Shown: positions 18,730 through 28,528 of the stretch, in pieces | How the letters are laid out: each line of letters begins with the position of its first letter | Position numbering within the stretch: position 1 is the first letter of the stretch | NCBI GenBank assembly: GCA_963773875.1 | Contig: CAVZCV010000013.1 | Location: forward strand, 138,453-202,452 | Origin: CAVTYH01 sp963773875 | GTDB taxonomy: Bacteria > Planctomycetota > Planctomycetia > Pirellulales > JADZDJ01 | DNA length: 64,000 bases | Reading direction: 5' to 3' | Position numbers and translations under genes: made by a program | The notes under the pieces: generated by a model | Database searches by the model: none | What the model saw: the letters and a program-made list of their open reading frames with translations, nothing else | What the model was told of the DNA's origin: nothing

Positions 18730-21015
18730 ATGACCAAGGTTGTGAAAAAGCTGCACCAATACTTCGGCCCACTTTGGCCGACAATTGTTGCCGCAACGAT
18801 GACCGTGTCGTTGCCCGGTGGATCGCTGTGCGCGCAGACATCGTTCGATGCAGCGTCGCAAATCTCAGATCCCGCGACGGTGAAGAAGTTACCGCCCATT
18901 GAGCAAACATCTCCGCAAACCAAAGCGAGTGGACCGCCTCGGTATTTGACGGAGGCACAAACTGCCGATGCCCAACCGCTGCAACTAGCGGCATCCCGCT
19001 TATCGCAAGGTAATTTCGCGCCTCTGGGTCTATTTCCAGAATACGATCGGAAGTTCGATCGCTTTGTCATTCGAGCGTCGGCGACCGAAGCAATCGAGCC
19101 ATCGCTACGCGGAGTAGCGCAGGATGAGCGTGTGGAGTTTGGCCAAAATCCGAGCACTTCTTCCGCAGGCGGGAAGATAGAGATTGCACAAAATGCCGAT
19201 CCAGCCGGCATGACTGATGACGACTATCTGCGCGAAGTGCGGCCCGATCTTGTGCGACCGCGCGTGCTGCGCTCACCTGCAGAAAGCGTTGCGCCCGGCA
19301 TTCCGCTTGAGCAGCCATTGGAAATGGCTGAACTTTTAATGTTACCAATGGATGCGCCTCTAGGTTTCACCGGCCCATCGAGTGTGCTCCCACGGGAGTG
19401 GCAAACCAGCAGTCACTTTGTGCCAATTGAAGACCGCTGGCGGATCGGCATGCCGGAATGGGATCGTTACGGACTCAATCATCCGCCGCTAGACGACTAT
19501 CCTTACACGCTGGGTCGCAAATGCGATCCATATCACCAGAATGTGCTCAAGGGCGATTATCCCATCATCGGCCAACACACATTTCTTAATATCAGTGCGG
19601 AAAGCTTGAACCTGTTCGAAGGGCGCCAAGTGCCCACGCCTACGACGCCGTTTGAAAGTACGGTCCATCCGAACGAAAACGATTTCTTTGGCAACCCGAA
19701 TCAGTTTTTCACCACCAATTGCTTTCTAGCCTCGTTCGATTTCTTTCATGGCGACGCCTCGTTCAAGCCAGTCGATTGGCGGTTAAAGTTCACGCCGGTG
19801 TTCAACTTTAATTATTTGGATGTGGAAGAACTGGGGGTGGTGAATCCGAATGTCAAGGACGGCACCACTCGATTCCGCGATTGGTGGGCGCTGCAAGAAT
19901 GGTTCGCCGAATTGAAGCTGGCAGACACCAGTCCAGATTACGATTTCACCTCGGTTCGCCTCGGTTCCCAACCATTCCTCAGCGATTTTCGCGGTTTCAT
20001 CTTTGAAGACACAAACCGTGCGATTCGGCTATTTGGCACGCAAAATTCAAACCAGAATCAGTTCAACATTTTCTACGAATACTGGCAGGAAAAAGAAACC
20101 AATAGCGAACTCAACACCTTTCTCGATCGGCCCAAGCAAACATTCATCGCGAATTTCTACCGACAGGACTTCATCTTTCCGGGTTACACGACGCAGCTCA
20201 ACTTTATTTATGACCGAGACAAAGCTGACACCGAATTCGACCGCAATGATTTTTTGGTTCGGCCTGATCCGGCCGGTGTGGCGACGCCACATTCGGTCAG
20301 CTCCTATTATCTCGGTTGGACCGGCGAAGGGCACATCAACCGGTTCAATATCAGCCACGCGTTCTATTGGGTATTGGGCCGCGACACGCTGAATCCGATT
20401 GCCGGCCAGGCTGTCGAAATTGATGCGCAGATGGCGGCGATTGAAATTTCCTATGATCGCGATTGGGCTCGCTTGCGCGGATCATTTTTTTATGCATCGG
20501 GCGATGGAAATCCGCTCGACAACAAAGCGCACGGGTTCGATTCAATCATCGATAATCCGAATTTCGCGGGCGGGCAATTCAGCTACTGGGATCGGCAGGG
20601 CATCCGACTATTGGGTGTCGGTCTGAAGCAACGATTTAGCCTCGTGCCAGATTTGCGTAGTAGCAAAATCCAGGGCCAACCTAATTTCGTGAATCCGGGT
20701 TTGTACCTCGGAAATATCGGCGCGGACTTTGATGTGACACCGAAGCTGCGATTGATTAGCAATTTGAATCTGCTTTGGTTCCAGCAGACACAGGTGCTCG
20801 AGCAGTTCGTGTTTCAAAGCGGCATCGACCGTTTCATCGGCACCGACTTGAGCCTGGGCATGGAATTCCGGCCACACTTAAACAACAACATCATCATCGT
20901 GGCCGGCGTGCAAGGTCTTGTGCCAGGCAGCGGCTTCCGTGAGCTGTACAATCCGACGACGGGACAGATACCGGCACTATTCGCTGGGTTTATGGATTTA
21001 GTACTGAAATTCTAA
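18730..21015 (+). CDS. Outer-membrane beta-barrel protein next to a decaheme cytochrome
   Basis: The 761-residue protein starts MTKVVKKLHQYFGPLWPTIV and has a hydrophobic signal ending near SLCAQ (residue 36). Residues 37-260 are low-complexity and likely periplasmic. From about residue 280 to the end there are alternating aromatic-rich strands (FLNISAESLNLF, FNIFYEYWQ, IANFYRQDFIFP, QLNFIYDRD, LRGSFFYASGDG). The chain ends in a C-terminal Phe (MDLVLKF), the usual recognition feature for barrel insertion. The cytochrome gene starts 87 bases downstream on the same strand. Barrel plus multiheme cytochrome recalls porin-cytochrome conduits, but I cannot assign it to MtrB/PioB or OmbB by sequence. 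An alternative is a substrate porin. Confidence 0.7.
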   Translation: MTKVVKKLHQYFGPLWPTIVAATMTVSLPGGSLCAQTSFDAASQISDPATVKKLPPIEQTSPQTKASGPPRYLTEAQTADAQPLQLAASRLSQGNFAPLGLFPEYDRKFDRFVIRASATEAIEPSLRGVAQDERVEFGQNPSTSSAGGKIEIAQNADPAGMTDDDYLREVRPDLVRPRVLRSPAESVAPGIPLEQPLEMAELLMLPMDAPLGFTGPSSVLPREWQTSSHFVPIEDRWRIGMPEWDRYGLNHPPLDDYPYTLGRKCDPYHQNVLKGDYPIIGQHTFLNISAESLNLFEGRQVPTPTTPFESTVHPNENDFFGNPNQFFTTNCFLASFDFFHGDASFKPVDWRLKFTPVFNFNYLDVEELGVVNPNVKDGTTRFRDWWALQEWFAELKLADTSPDYDFTSVRLGSQPFLSDFRGFIFEDTNRAIRLFGTQNSNQNQFNIFYEYWQEKETNSELNTFLDRPKQTFIANFYRQDFIFPGYTTQLNFIYDRDKADTEFDRNDFLVRPDPAGVATPHSVSSYYLGWTGEGHINRFNISHAFYWVLGRDTLNPIAGQAVEIDAQMAAIEISYDRDWARLRGSFFYASGDGNPLDNKAHGFDSIIDNPNFAGGQFSYWDRQGIRLLGVGLKQRFSLVPDLRSSKIQGQPNFVNPGLYLGNIGADFDVTPKLRLISNLNLLWFQQTQVLEQFVFQSGIDRFIGTDLSLGMEFRPHLNNNIIIVAGVQGLVPGSGFRELYNPTTGQIPALFAGFMDLVLKF

Positions 21016-21102
21016 CACTATCTCCGGACCGCCCGTTCAACTGTAAACATATTCAATCGACTGCACCGTCGATGCATCGTGTTCAACACGGACGTTGATA
21101 TC

Positions 21103-24100
21103 ATGCGACTATTTAAATTGAGTGTCTTGATCCTTTCGGCTCTGGCATTGGACACCGCGAGCACGCGCGCTCAATCGCCAGTACGACTCGCTAGTGCCAC
21201 TTCCTCCGAACACTCCGAGATAATTCCATATCCGGTGCCGCCAGAGCTGCAAGGGATCGATCTTTCGCAGCAAACGGCGGAAGAGGCACTCGGAAAAAGC
21301 ATCGGCTGCGTTCAGTGCCATCAGGGCGTCGGCGACATGCACAACAAGCCGACGGTCCGGCTCGGATGCGTCGACTGCCACGGCGGCGATCCAAGTTGTT
21401 CAACGAAAGACGGAGCCCACGTGCATCCGCAATTTCCCGATGCCTGGCCGAGTTCCGCCAATCCAGTGCGAACCTACACGCTGCTGAATCATGAATCGCC
21501 GGAGTTCATCCGTTTTGTAAATCCTGGCGATCTTCGCGTCGCCCACATCAGTTGCGGCGCATGTCACGCCAAGGAAGTGCTGCAAGTTCGAAAAAGCATG
21601 ATGACGCACGGCTGCATGCTGTGGGGCGCAGCGCTTTATAACAACGGTTCGGTGCCATTTAAGCCAGCGCAATTCGGCGAAAGCTACAGCATGCACGGCT
21701 CGCCGCAACGAATGCAAACCGTCCCTCCACCAACGCAGGAAGAAATGGAACGCAAGGGCGTGCTGCCGTATCTCGATCCGCTGCCGCGCTATGAGATCTC
21801 GCAACCTGGAAACGTACTCCGAATTTTCGAACGCAGCGGACGCTTTCGACCCGAAGTTGGCATTCCAGAAAAAGATGACGACCCAGGCAAGCCGCGCACA
21901 CGGCTCAGCGTTCGTGGTCTGGGCACAGAAAATCGAACCGATCCCGTTTTCATCGGCCTCCAAAAAACACGGCTCTTGGACCCCACGCTAAGTTTCCTCG
22001 GCACGAACGATCATCCTGGCGACTATCGCTCCAGTGGCTGTACCGCGTGCCACGTGATTTACGCCAACGATCGCTCGCAGGTGAATTCTGGACCGTATGC
22101 CAAGTTTGGACATATGGGTACCAGTTTTTCGCCCGATCCCACGATTCCGAAAAACGAATCAGGCCATCCGATCGATCACAAGTTCAGCATGGGTATTCCT
22201 TCTAGCCAATGCATCGTGTGCCACATCCATCCTGGGACCAACGTGCTGAACGAATACCTGGGCTTTATGTGGTGGGACAACGAAACCGACGGCAACCTGA
22301 TGTATCCAGCACGGCAGAAGTACTCAACGGAAGAAGAATCCGTGCAAGCGCAGATGTCGAACCCGGAAGAAGCGTCGGTCCGCGGACTGTGGTCGAATCC
22401 AGAATTTCTCGCAAACCTCACGAATCTCAATTGCTCAACCAAGCACACGCAGTTCGGCGATTTTCATGGCCACGGCTGGGTTTTCCGCGCCGTGTTCAAG
22501 AAAGATCGATCCGGAAATATGCTCGATTATTTGGGCCGCGTGATCAACGACCCGAGCAATACGTTATTGCAGGCCGCCATGACGCCGCCAACGCCTGAAG
22601 AGCGTGTGCATGGCAAGAACCGAGACGGTGTGCCGGTGCATTTGATGGATATCCATTTGGAAAAAGGGATGCACTGCATCGATTGCCATTTCAACCAAGA
22701 TAATCACGGCAACACGAAGCTTTACGAAGAAGTGCGGGCCGCGATTGAAATTCAGTGTATCGATTGTCACGGCACGAGAACTGAACGGGCAAATCTGACC
22801 ACGTCGGGTCCGGCAGCGCCGAACGGTGGATTCAACTTGCGGCAATACCGCACTCCTTGGGGCAAACCACGCTTTGAGGCCCGCGGCGGTGCAATAATTC
22901 AGCACTCCATGGTCGAGGAAAACGCGGAATGGGAAGTTGTGCAAACTGCCGACACGGTAAATCCGACCAACCGCCATTACAACGTGCGATCGCAAATTGC
23001 AAAGACCGTACGAGTGGCGGACGATGGCAAATTGGAATACGGAGCACTACAGCCGGGCCAAAAGTGTGCCCACGAGAATTCCAATATGAGCTGTATCGCC
23101 TGCCATAGTTCCTGGAATCCAAGTTGCTTTGGCTGCCACTTGCCGCAAAAAGCGAATAAGAAATTGCCGCAGCTGCACAACGATGGGGATGTAACTCGAA
23201 ACTATACAGCGTACAACTTCCAAACTTTGCGCGACGATGTGTACATGTTAGCGCGCGATGGCAACGTGACGGGCAACCGCATTGGGCCGGCGCGCTCGTC
23301 GTGCGCCATTCATGTGGGCTCATACAACAACAATCGCGAGTCGATTTATGTGCAGCAGCAGACCATTTCCGGCGACGGCATGAGCGGTATTGCCTTTAGC
23401 ACAAACGTGCCGCACACGGTTCGCGGGGGGCCGCCGAAAGAACTACAAAGCCATCCGGAACTCTACCCAATGACCGTGGCCGGCCGAGGCGGCACGATGG
23501 AAACCAAGACATGTACCGATTGCCACGTTTCGAAGAATAACGACAACAATGCCGTCATGGCACAATTGCTGATGCAGGGCACGAACTTTGTCAATTTCAT
23601 CGGCCGCTACTGTTGGGTGGCCTGCGGTGAGGACGGTTTGGAAGCCGTAGAAGTGACCGAGCGCGATGAGCCGCAAGCGGTAATCGGAAGCACGCTGCAT
23701 GAAGTGGCGTATCCCGATTATTTCCGCGAGTTCGTCGAGCGCGGCCGAATCCTGGAACACGCCCACGAGCATCCCGGCAAGGACATCAAAGATCAGGTGC
23801 TGCATCCGTTTGAAAAGCCCGAGATTCTGCAAGTGCAGGCGCGCGGAGAGTATTTGTATGCTGCCTGCGGCAGCGGCGGCTTACGCGTGTTCGACATTGC
23901 GTTTATCGACGACAAAGCGTTTTCAGAACGCATCACAACAGCGCCGGTTTCACCAATTGGGCAGCAGTTTTACGTGCCCACTCGGTACTGCACGGCCATT
24001 GCCGCGCCAACCACGATTGCGCCCGATCCGACGCGCATTCAGCATCCGGAAAACAAGGAGCAAGCAATCCACGGGTTGTATGCCCATTTATATGCGCTGG

Positions 24101-25096
24101 ATCAGATACGAGGGACTCATTCTGGTCGGCGCGGGCACGTTGTTAGACGGCAATCCACTTAATAACTTTTTGAGTCGCGAACTGACCTTCAATCCTGGTG
24201 GCATATTGAATGGCGGCCGCGCGATCACGATCGTCGGCCACTACGCTTATATCTGCTGCGATGCCGGGCTCGTGGTGGTTTCACTTGAAGATCCGATGTG
24301 TCCGCATGTCACATCGGTGGTCGGCGCCGATGTACTACACTGCCCCGAAGCAGTGCAGGTTCAGTTCCGCTACGCTTTCGTCTGCGATGCCGAAGGCGTG
24401 AAGGTGCTGGATGTGACCAATTTAGAACACCCCCAGCCCGTGACACAACTTCTCCTTCCGGAAGCACATAACATTTATTTGGCCCGCACTTATGCCTATT
24501 TGGCGGCCGGGAAATCGGGGTTGATAATTCTCGACATCACGAATCCAGAGGCGCCGCGCGTTGATCAACTCTTCGACGCCGGTGGATGCATCAACGATTT
24601 GCACGATGTTAAGCTCGGCATCACGAATGCCAGCGAGTTCGCGTACCTGGCCGATGGCAGCAATGGAATGCGCGTCGTGCAACTCACTTCCCCCGATACG
24701 CCGGGAAGCGCCGGCTATAGCCCGCGACCCGTGCCGGTGCTGATCGCAACACATCGCATTGCCAAAGGCGGACGCGCCCTGGCAATTTCTAAGGGCGTTG
24801 ATCGCGATCGGGCCGTGGACGAATCGGGTAGTCAAATTGCAGTGTTCGGACGCGTTGGTGCGCGCCCGCTAAATCTTGAAGAACAGCGGAAGTTATATTT
24901 ACACAATGGCCGGGTATGGAAAGTTAGCGACGATCCGTTCGACGAAGAGATCTATCGCTGGCTTTTGCCGACCGGCCCAGCCCCGCCAATGGGCAATTCG
25001 TTGCCATGCGCACCGCAGCCCCCGGTTCTACCAGGGATGCGGACCGGCGATGCGCAACCAATTCGCACAATTGGGTCCGGAGGGAGCGGTGTCTAA
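21103..25096 (+). CDS. Decaheme c-type cytochrome with C-terminal LVIVD-like propeller (one frameshift)
   Basis: The ATG at 21103 gives a signal peptide (MRLFKLSVLILSALALDTAS). Ten CXXCH motifs follow: CVQCH, CVDCH, CGACH, CTACH, CIVCH, CIDCH twice, CIACH, CFGCH and CTDCH. An eleventh site reads CSTKH, with Lys in place of the second Cys. From about residue 830 the protein switches to LVIVD-type repeats (YCWVACGEDGLEAVEV, YLYAACGSGGLRVFDI, YAYLAAGKSGLIILDI, FAYLADGSNGMRVVQL), a predicted surface beta-propeller. The frame shifts once near 24105, between YALDQ and YEGLILVGAG. The total is about 1330 residues. It ends 4 bases before the convergent cytochrome gene. It is probably the outer-surface electron carrier of the barrel protein. 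Confidence 0.82.
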
Positions 25097-25100
25097 CGCG

Positions 25101-26717
25101 TCATTTCTCAAGTTCGGTCAACTCCCGTTGCAGTGTTTGAAAATGCTGCTGAAAGCGCTGCGGCGAATATGTTTCGGCCGATTTCATGGCGTCCTGTAAA
25201 TCGCCGTCGGCGATCGCCTGCGAGCAAACATCTTTCGCGTCCGCTCGCAATGGGTTCAGCGATAATCGCAACTCGGCGTTTATCGAACCAAGTTCTTGGT
25301 CAATTCTTTCTGATGCCGGAATAGCATTGCCGCCCGCTGCGCCAGGCACGTTTCTTGGATCCAAACTCGTGTAAACGTTTTGAAATGCCCAGGCGATTTG
25401 ACGGGCAGAATCGTAGTCGGGCGTTCCGTTGAGCGCGACATCGCACAGCTGCTTCAACGCGAGCTCCGCCGCCTCGCGATTTAGCTTTAGCGGCTTAAGC
25501 TGCTCAAGCAGCCGATCCAGAAATGCGACCAGTTTCATCGCCGGCTCCGCGACAGCCTTCGGATCGCCAAAGGGCTGGCCGCGGAAAGGCTTATCAAGTT
25601 CTTCCACCAGCGTGGCGAACGTTTGATTCATTTGATCGGCAGCGGATCGGTCCGTTCCGGCGGCTTGCTCAATCGCCACAACGACCAACGCCTGCGGCCA
25701 GCGTGGAATTTGTGGACGGCCGGGCGCAACAGAAGATCGTGTTTGCCGCCACGCGGGATAACGCAAGTCATGGTGGCACATGGCGCAGTCGAACAGCGAG
25801 AACTCTGGCCACGAATTGGATGCGAATTGTTTGGTGTCTGGTTTCTGGTCGATCATTCCGCTCGCTGCGCTTGCCAGTAATTGCACCGATTGCCGCAGTG
25901 TCATTACAGCACCGTAGAGAACGGTTTTTAGCGCGGCATTCGTATCAAGATCTTCGCAAAGCTGGGAACGGATGAATTGTAAATCGCGACTGGTTTCATC
26001 GGCACGCGGCGGCCGATCGGCAGCGATCTTCGTTAATTGTTCGCTGATGTCGCTCCAATGTTTCATCGATTCACCGAAATTGCGCAGCTCGAAACCCGGC
26101 AGCGGCGGATGACCGGCCGCGTACATTTCGTGAGTAATTACTTTGCCTTGTTCTGCGTCGCCAATGTGGCACGAAAGGCACACCTCGGCCCGCGCTTTCG
26201 GGTCTCTCAGCATCAGCATGCCATAATCGGCCGAGCGATCGTGAAACGACACAGCCCGCCATTTCGAATTTGTATGTTCGTTGATGTACCTGCTCGACGC
26301 ACCATGGCAGGCCTCACAGGCAACGCCTTCGGTCAGCATCGAATCGTCAGGTTTGGCGCGGCTCGCTTGCCAATCGGCATGGCAACTCAGGCAGCGCTGA
26401 TCCTCCGCGACATTCCATCCCAGGCGACGTCCAATTGCCTGGCCGCGCTCGCACTGAAGCAATTTGAACGCTTTGGAATGGCGATCGTGCGACATCCAAA
26501 TCTGCGATTCGTTCATGCCGAGAAAATGCGTTCGGCCTTCATCAATATCCTGCTGAATCGGTTGGAAATGGCAGCGCTGGCAGTTGCTCGAGCCGAAGTA
26601 CTCGAATTTCGGATTGTCGGCCCGTGGCTTCGGCGTTGGATCGGCGGACCAAGCGGCCATTGTCACCGTAGCCAGAGGCAGCAAGAATATGAATCGAAGC
26701 TTGGCCGGACGATTCAT
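25101..26717 (-). CDS. Pentaheme cytochrome, cytochrome c554-like
   Basis: The 538-residue protein has a signal peptide (MNRPAKLRFIFLLPLATVTMA) and five CXXCH motifs (CQRCH, CLSCH, CEACH, CLSCH, CAMCH) in the first 330 residues. Additional conserved His occur in AAGHPPLPGFE and CHHDLRYP. Spacing and flanks match the cytochrome c554/NrfA-related fold. The last 200 residues are helical without heme sites. It is a paralogue of the upstream gene at 26714-28444: the first and last heme regions align directly. Its ATG overlaps that gene's stop by 4 bases, so translation is coupled. It is periplasmic and probably shuttles electrons between the membrane complex and the outer membrane. Confidence 0.82.
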   Translation of the reverse strand: MNRPAKLRFIFLLPLATVTMAAWSADPTPKPRADNPKFEYFGSSNCQRCHFQPIQQDIDEGRTHFLGMNESQIWMSHDRHSKAFKLLQCERGQAIGRRLGWNVAEDQRCLSCHADWQASRAKPDDSMLTEGVACEACHGASSRYINEHTNSKWRAVSFHDRSADYGMLMLRDPKARAEVCLSCHIGDAEQGKVITHEMYAAGHPPLPGFELRNFGESMKHWSDISEQLTKIAADRPPRADETSRDLQFIRSQLCEDLDTNAALKTVLYGAVMTLRQSVQLLASAASGMIDQKPDTKQFASNSWPEFSLFDCAMCHHDLRYPAWRQTRSSVAPGRPQIPRWPQALVVVAIEQAAGTDRSAADQMNQTFATLVEELDKPFRGQPFGDPKAVAEPAMKLVAFLDRLLEQLKPLKLNREAAELALKQLCDVALNGTPDYDSARQIAWAFQNVYTSLDPRNVPGAAGGNAIPASERIDQELGSINAELRLSLNPLRADAKDVCSQAIADGDLQDAMKSAETYSPQRFQQHFQTLQRELTELEK

Positions 26718-28444
26718 AATGTCGACCCCGGAGCAGTCAGCAAACCAAACGCCCGATCGAACAACTCGAAAAGATTTTTCCCGCCGAAATCGCCAGGCGA
26801 TGTGCCCATCGGCTTGGCGTATGGATCGAATTGCTCGGGGCTGTTAATTCCTGAACGCAAGACACGCAGATTCGGGGATGGCATTTGGCTAGCGGACGTG
26901 GCCGAATCGGTGGGGAAGCTAAGACGATTGCGGATTTCTTCCAGCACGCCAGTGGCCAGTTCCTTGCGGCCACTCACGCGGTCGGCGCGAGGTTTTGCAG
27001 CGTCCACTTCCGAGCGATGCACTGCCACGAGCGCCAAATAATATTGAACGAATGCATCCCAGCTCTCGGGCTTATGGTTTTGAAATTGTTTGGCCAGCGA
27101 GTTCACAATCTCGCGACGGAAGTTGGTCGCATCGCCTGAGTTGGCGTTTGCCGGCAAATGATCAATCGCCGATTTTCCCAGATTGGCAAGTTCAGTGCCG
27201 CACGCAGCCGCATCAATCGCTACGCGACTGGCGTCGGGCAATGGCGTTTGCATCCGCTGTGTCAGTGAGTTGAGCGCATCGATAAATGCATGACCGTTGG
27301 CCTTTGGCACAACCGCTTCGGTATTCGCAAGCAAACGTGGCGTTTCAAAGTACCATGTGCCCCAGGCAGGTGCGCCCGGCTTTCGTGGCGGACGATCGCC
27401 ACCCTCGTTGGCTGCGTTCATCGCCTGGCCGCGGGGCGGTTTTGCCAAATCCAGGGCATTAATATCCTGTCGCCAACTCTTGCCGCCCAAACCGTGATGG
27501 CAAGCGTAGCAATCGTATTCGGAAAGTTCCGGCCACGAGGAAGCGATGAGCGAATCTCGGTTTACGGCGCCGGTTGCGTCCGACTTCGCGGCAACGGCAC
27601 GGCTTTCGAGCAATCGCACAGCAGCGGACGATGTCGCGATTTGACCCGCGATCCAGGAGTGCAATTCTTCGAAACGACTCTTGTCCTTTTGCACGTTCCA
27701 ATGCGGCGGCAACGCGGCCATATACGCGGAGAACTCGAAATTCAGACGCGGATGGCCGGCGGCAATCAGATCGTGATTTACATCGCGCCATGGCCCGCCC
27801 TTCGCATCGGGTTGACCCACATGACATCCGGCACACATTTGCGCTCGGGCGGCAATGTCGGCGGTGTTTTGCATGCCGAACTTTGGCTCGAATCGCGCCG
27901 CGCCCAACTGTTGCCAGCCTCGCATCGTGTGCGCAGCCAGATAATTCTCCGCGGGTCCATGACACGCTTCGCACCCAACCCCGTCGGCGAGTAGCGAATC
28001 GGCACCATTGAGTGCCGCACCAGCACGAGTTCCAGCAACGGGCAATGAGTGACACGCCAGACATCGTTCAACTTTAGAGGCATCAGCAAGTCCGAGTGCC
28101 GTCGCCATGCGTTTCGATTCTGGCGTGAACAACACCGAAAAGGCTTGGGCATGCGGATCCTTGGCAGCCCAAACGCCGTACGAACTGTTCCATTCTCGAC
28201 CCGGCGAAAGCGAAGGGTTGCCATGGCAAGCTCGGGCAGCGCATGAACTGGAGCCGATATAGTGCGGCGAAGCCGCTGCATCCTGAATCGTGGCCGGCGG
28301 AGCCGGTATCACTTCCGGCGTGGTTTGAGCGGCTGAAATCGGCCCTGCCTCGTGCAGACAAATGGCCGCAGCGCATAACGCGGCGATGCCAATGCCCAGC
28401 ATCATCGGCACAATCGATCGCAATTGACTCGGCGATGACCGCAT
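26714..28444 (-). CDS. Pentaheme cytochrome, c554-like, with one CX4CH site
   Basis: The 576-residue exported protein (hydrophobic segment near residues 12-30) carries CLACH, CEACH, CAGCH and CYACH. At the position of the first heme of its paralogue it has CAARACH, a CX4CH heme motif. The frame through this site is intact and the change is a clean two-codon insertion. Also conserved with the paralogue are AAGHPRLNFEFSAY and YDCYACHHGLGGKSWRQ. The C-terminal half is helical and low in motifs. It is translationally coupled to the next gene (26717). It lies 84 bases after the cyclic-nucleotide/Fe-S gene, consistent with one operon. Confidence 0.82.
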   Translation of the reverse strand: MRSSPSQLRSIVPMMLGIGIAALCAAAICLHEAGPISAAQTTPEVIPAPPATIQDAAASPHYIGSSSCAARACHGNPSLSPGREWNSSYGVWAAKDPHAQAFSVLFTPESKRMATALGLADASKVERCLACHSLPVAGTRAGAALNGADSLLADGVGCEACHGPAENYLAAHTMRGWQQLGAARFEPKFGMQNTADIAARAQMCAGCHVGQPDAKGGPWRDVNHDLIAAGHPRLNFEFSAYMAALPPHWNVQKDKSRFEELHSWIAGQIATSSAAVRLLESRAVAAKSDATGAVNRDSLIASSWPELSEYDCYACHHGLGGKSWRQDINALDLAKPPRGQAMNAANEGGDRPPRKPGAPAWGTWYFETPRLLANTEAVVPKANGHAFIDALNSLTQRMQTPLPDASRVAIDAAACGTELANLGKSAIDHLPANANSGDATNFRREIVNSLAKQFQNHKPESWDAFVQYYLALVAVHRSEVDAAKPRADRVSGRKELATGVLEEIRNRLSFPTDSATSASQMPSPNLRVLRSGINSPEQFDPYAKPMGTSPGDFGGKNLFELFDRAFGLLTAPGSTL

Positions 28445-28528
28445 AAACTTCCCGGCCGCTAAAATTGAACGTGCGCCAGTTGCTCCATTATCTTAGTTCG
28501 CCAAAAACGCAGTTCACAATCATTTCAA

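Noticed and set aside
28235..28265. CAARACH treated as an artefact of an indel
   Set aside because: The reading frame is open on both sides and the change equals exactly two codons, so an indel error is unlikely.
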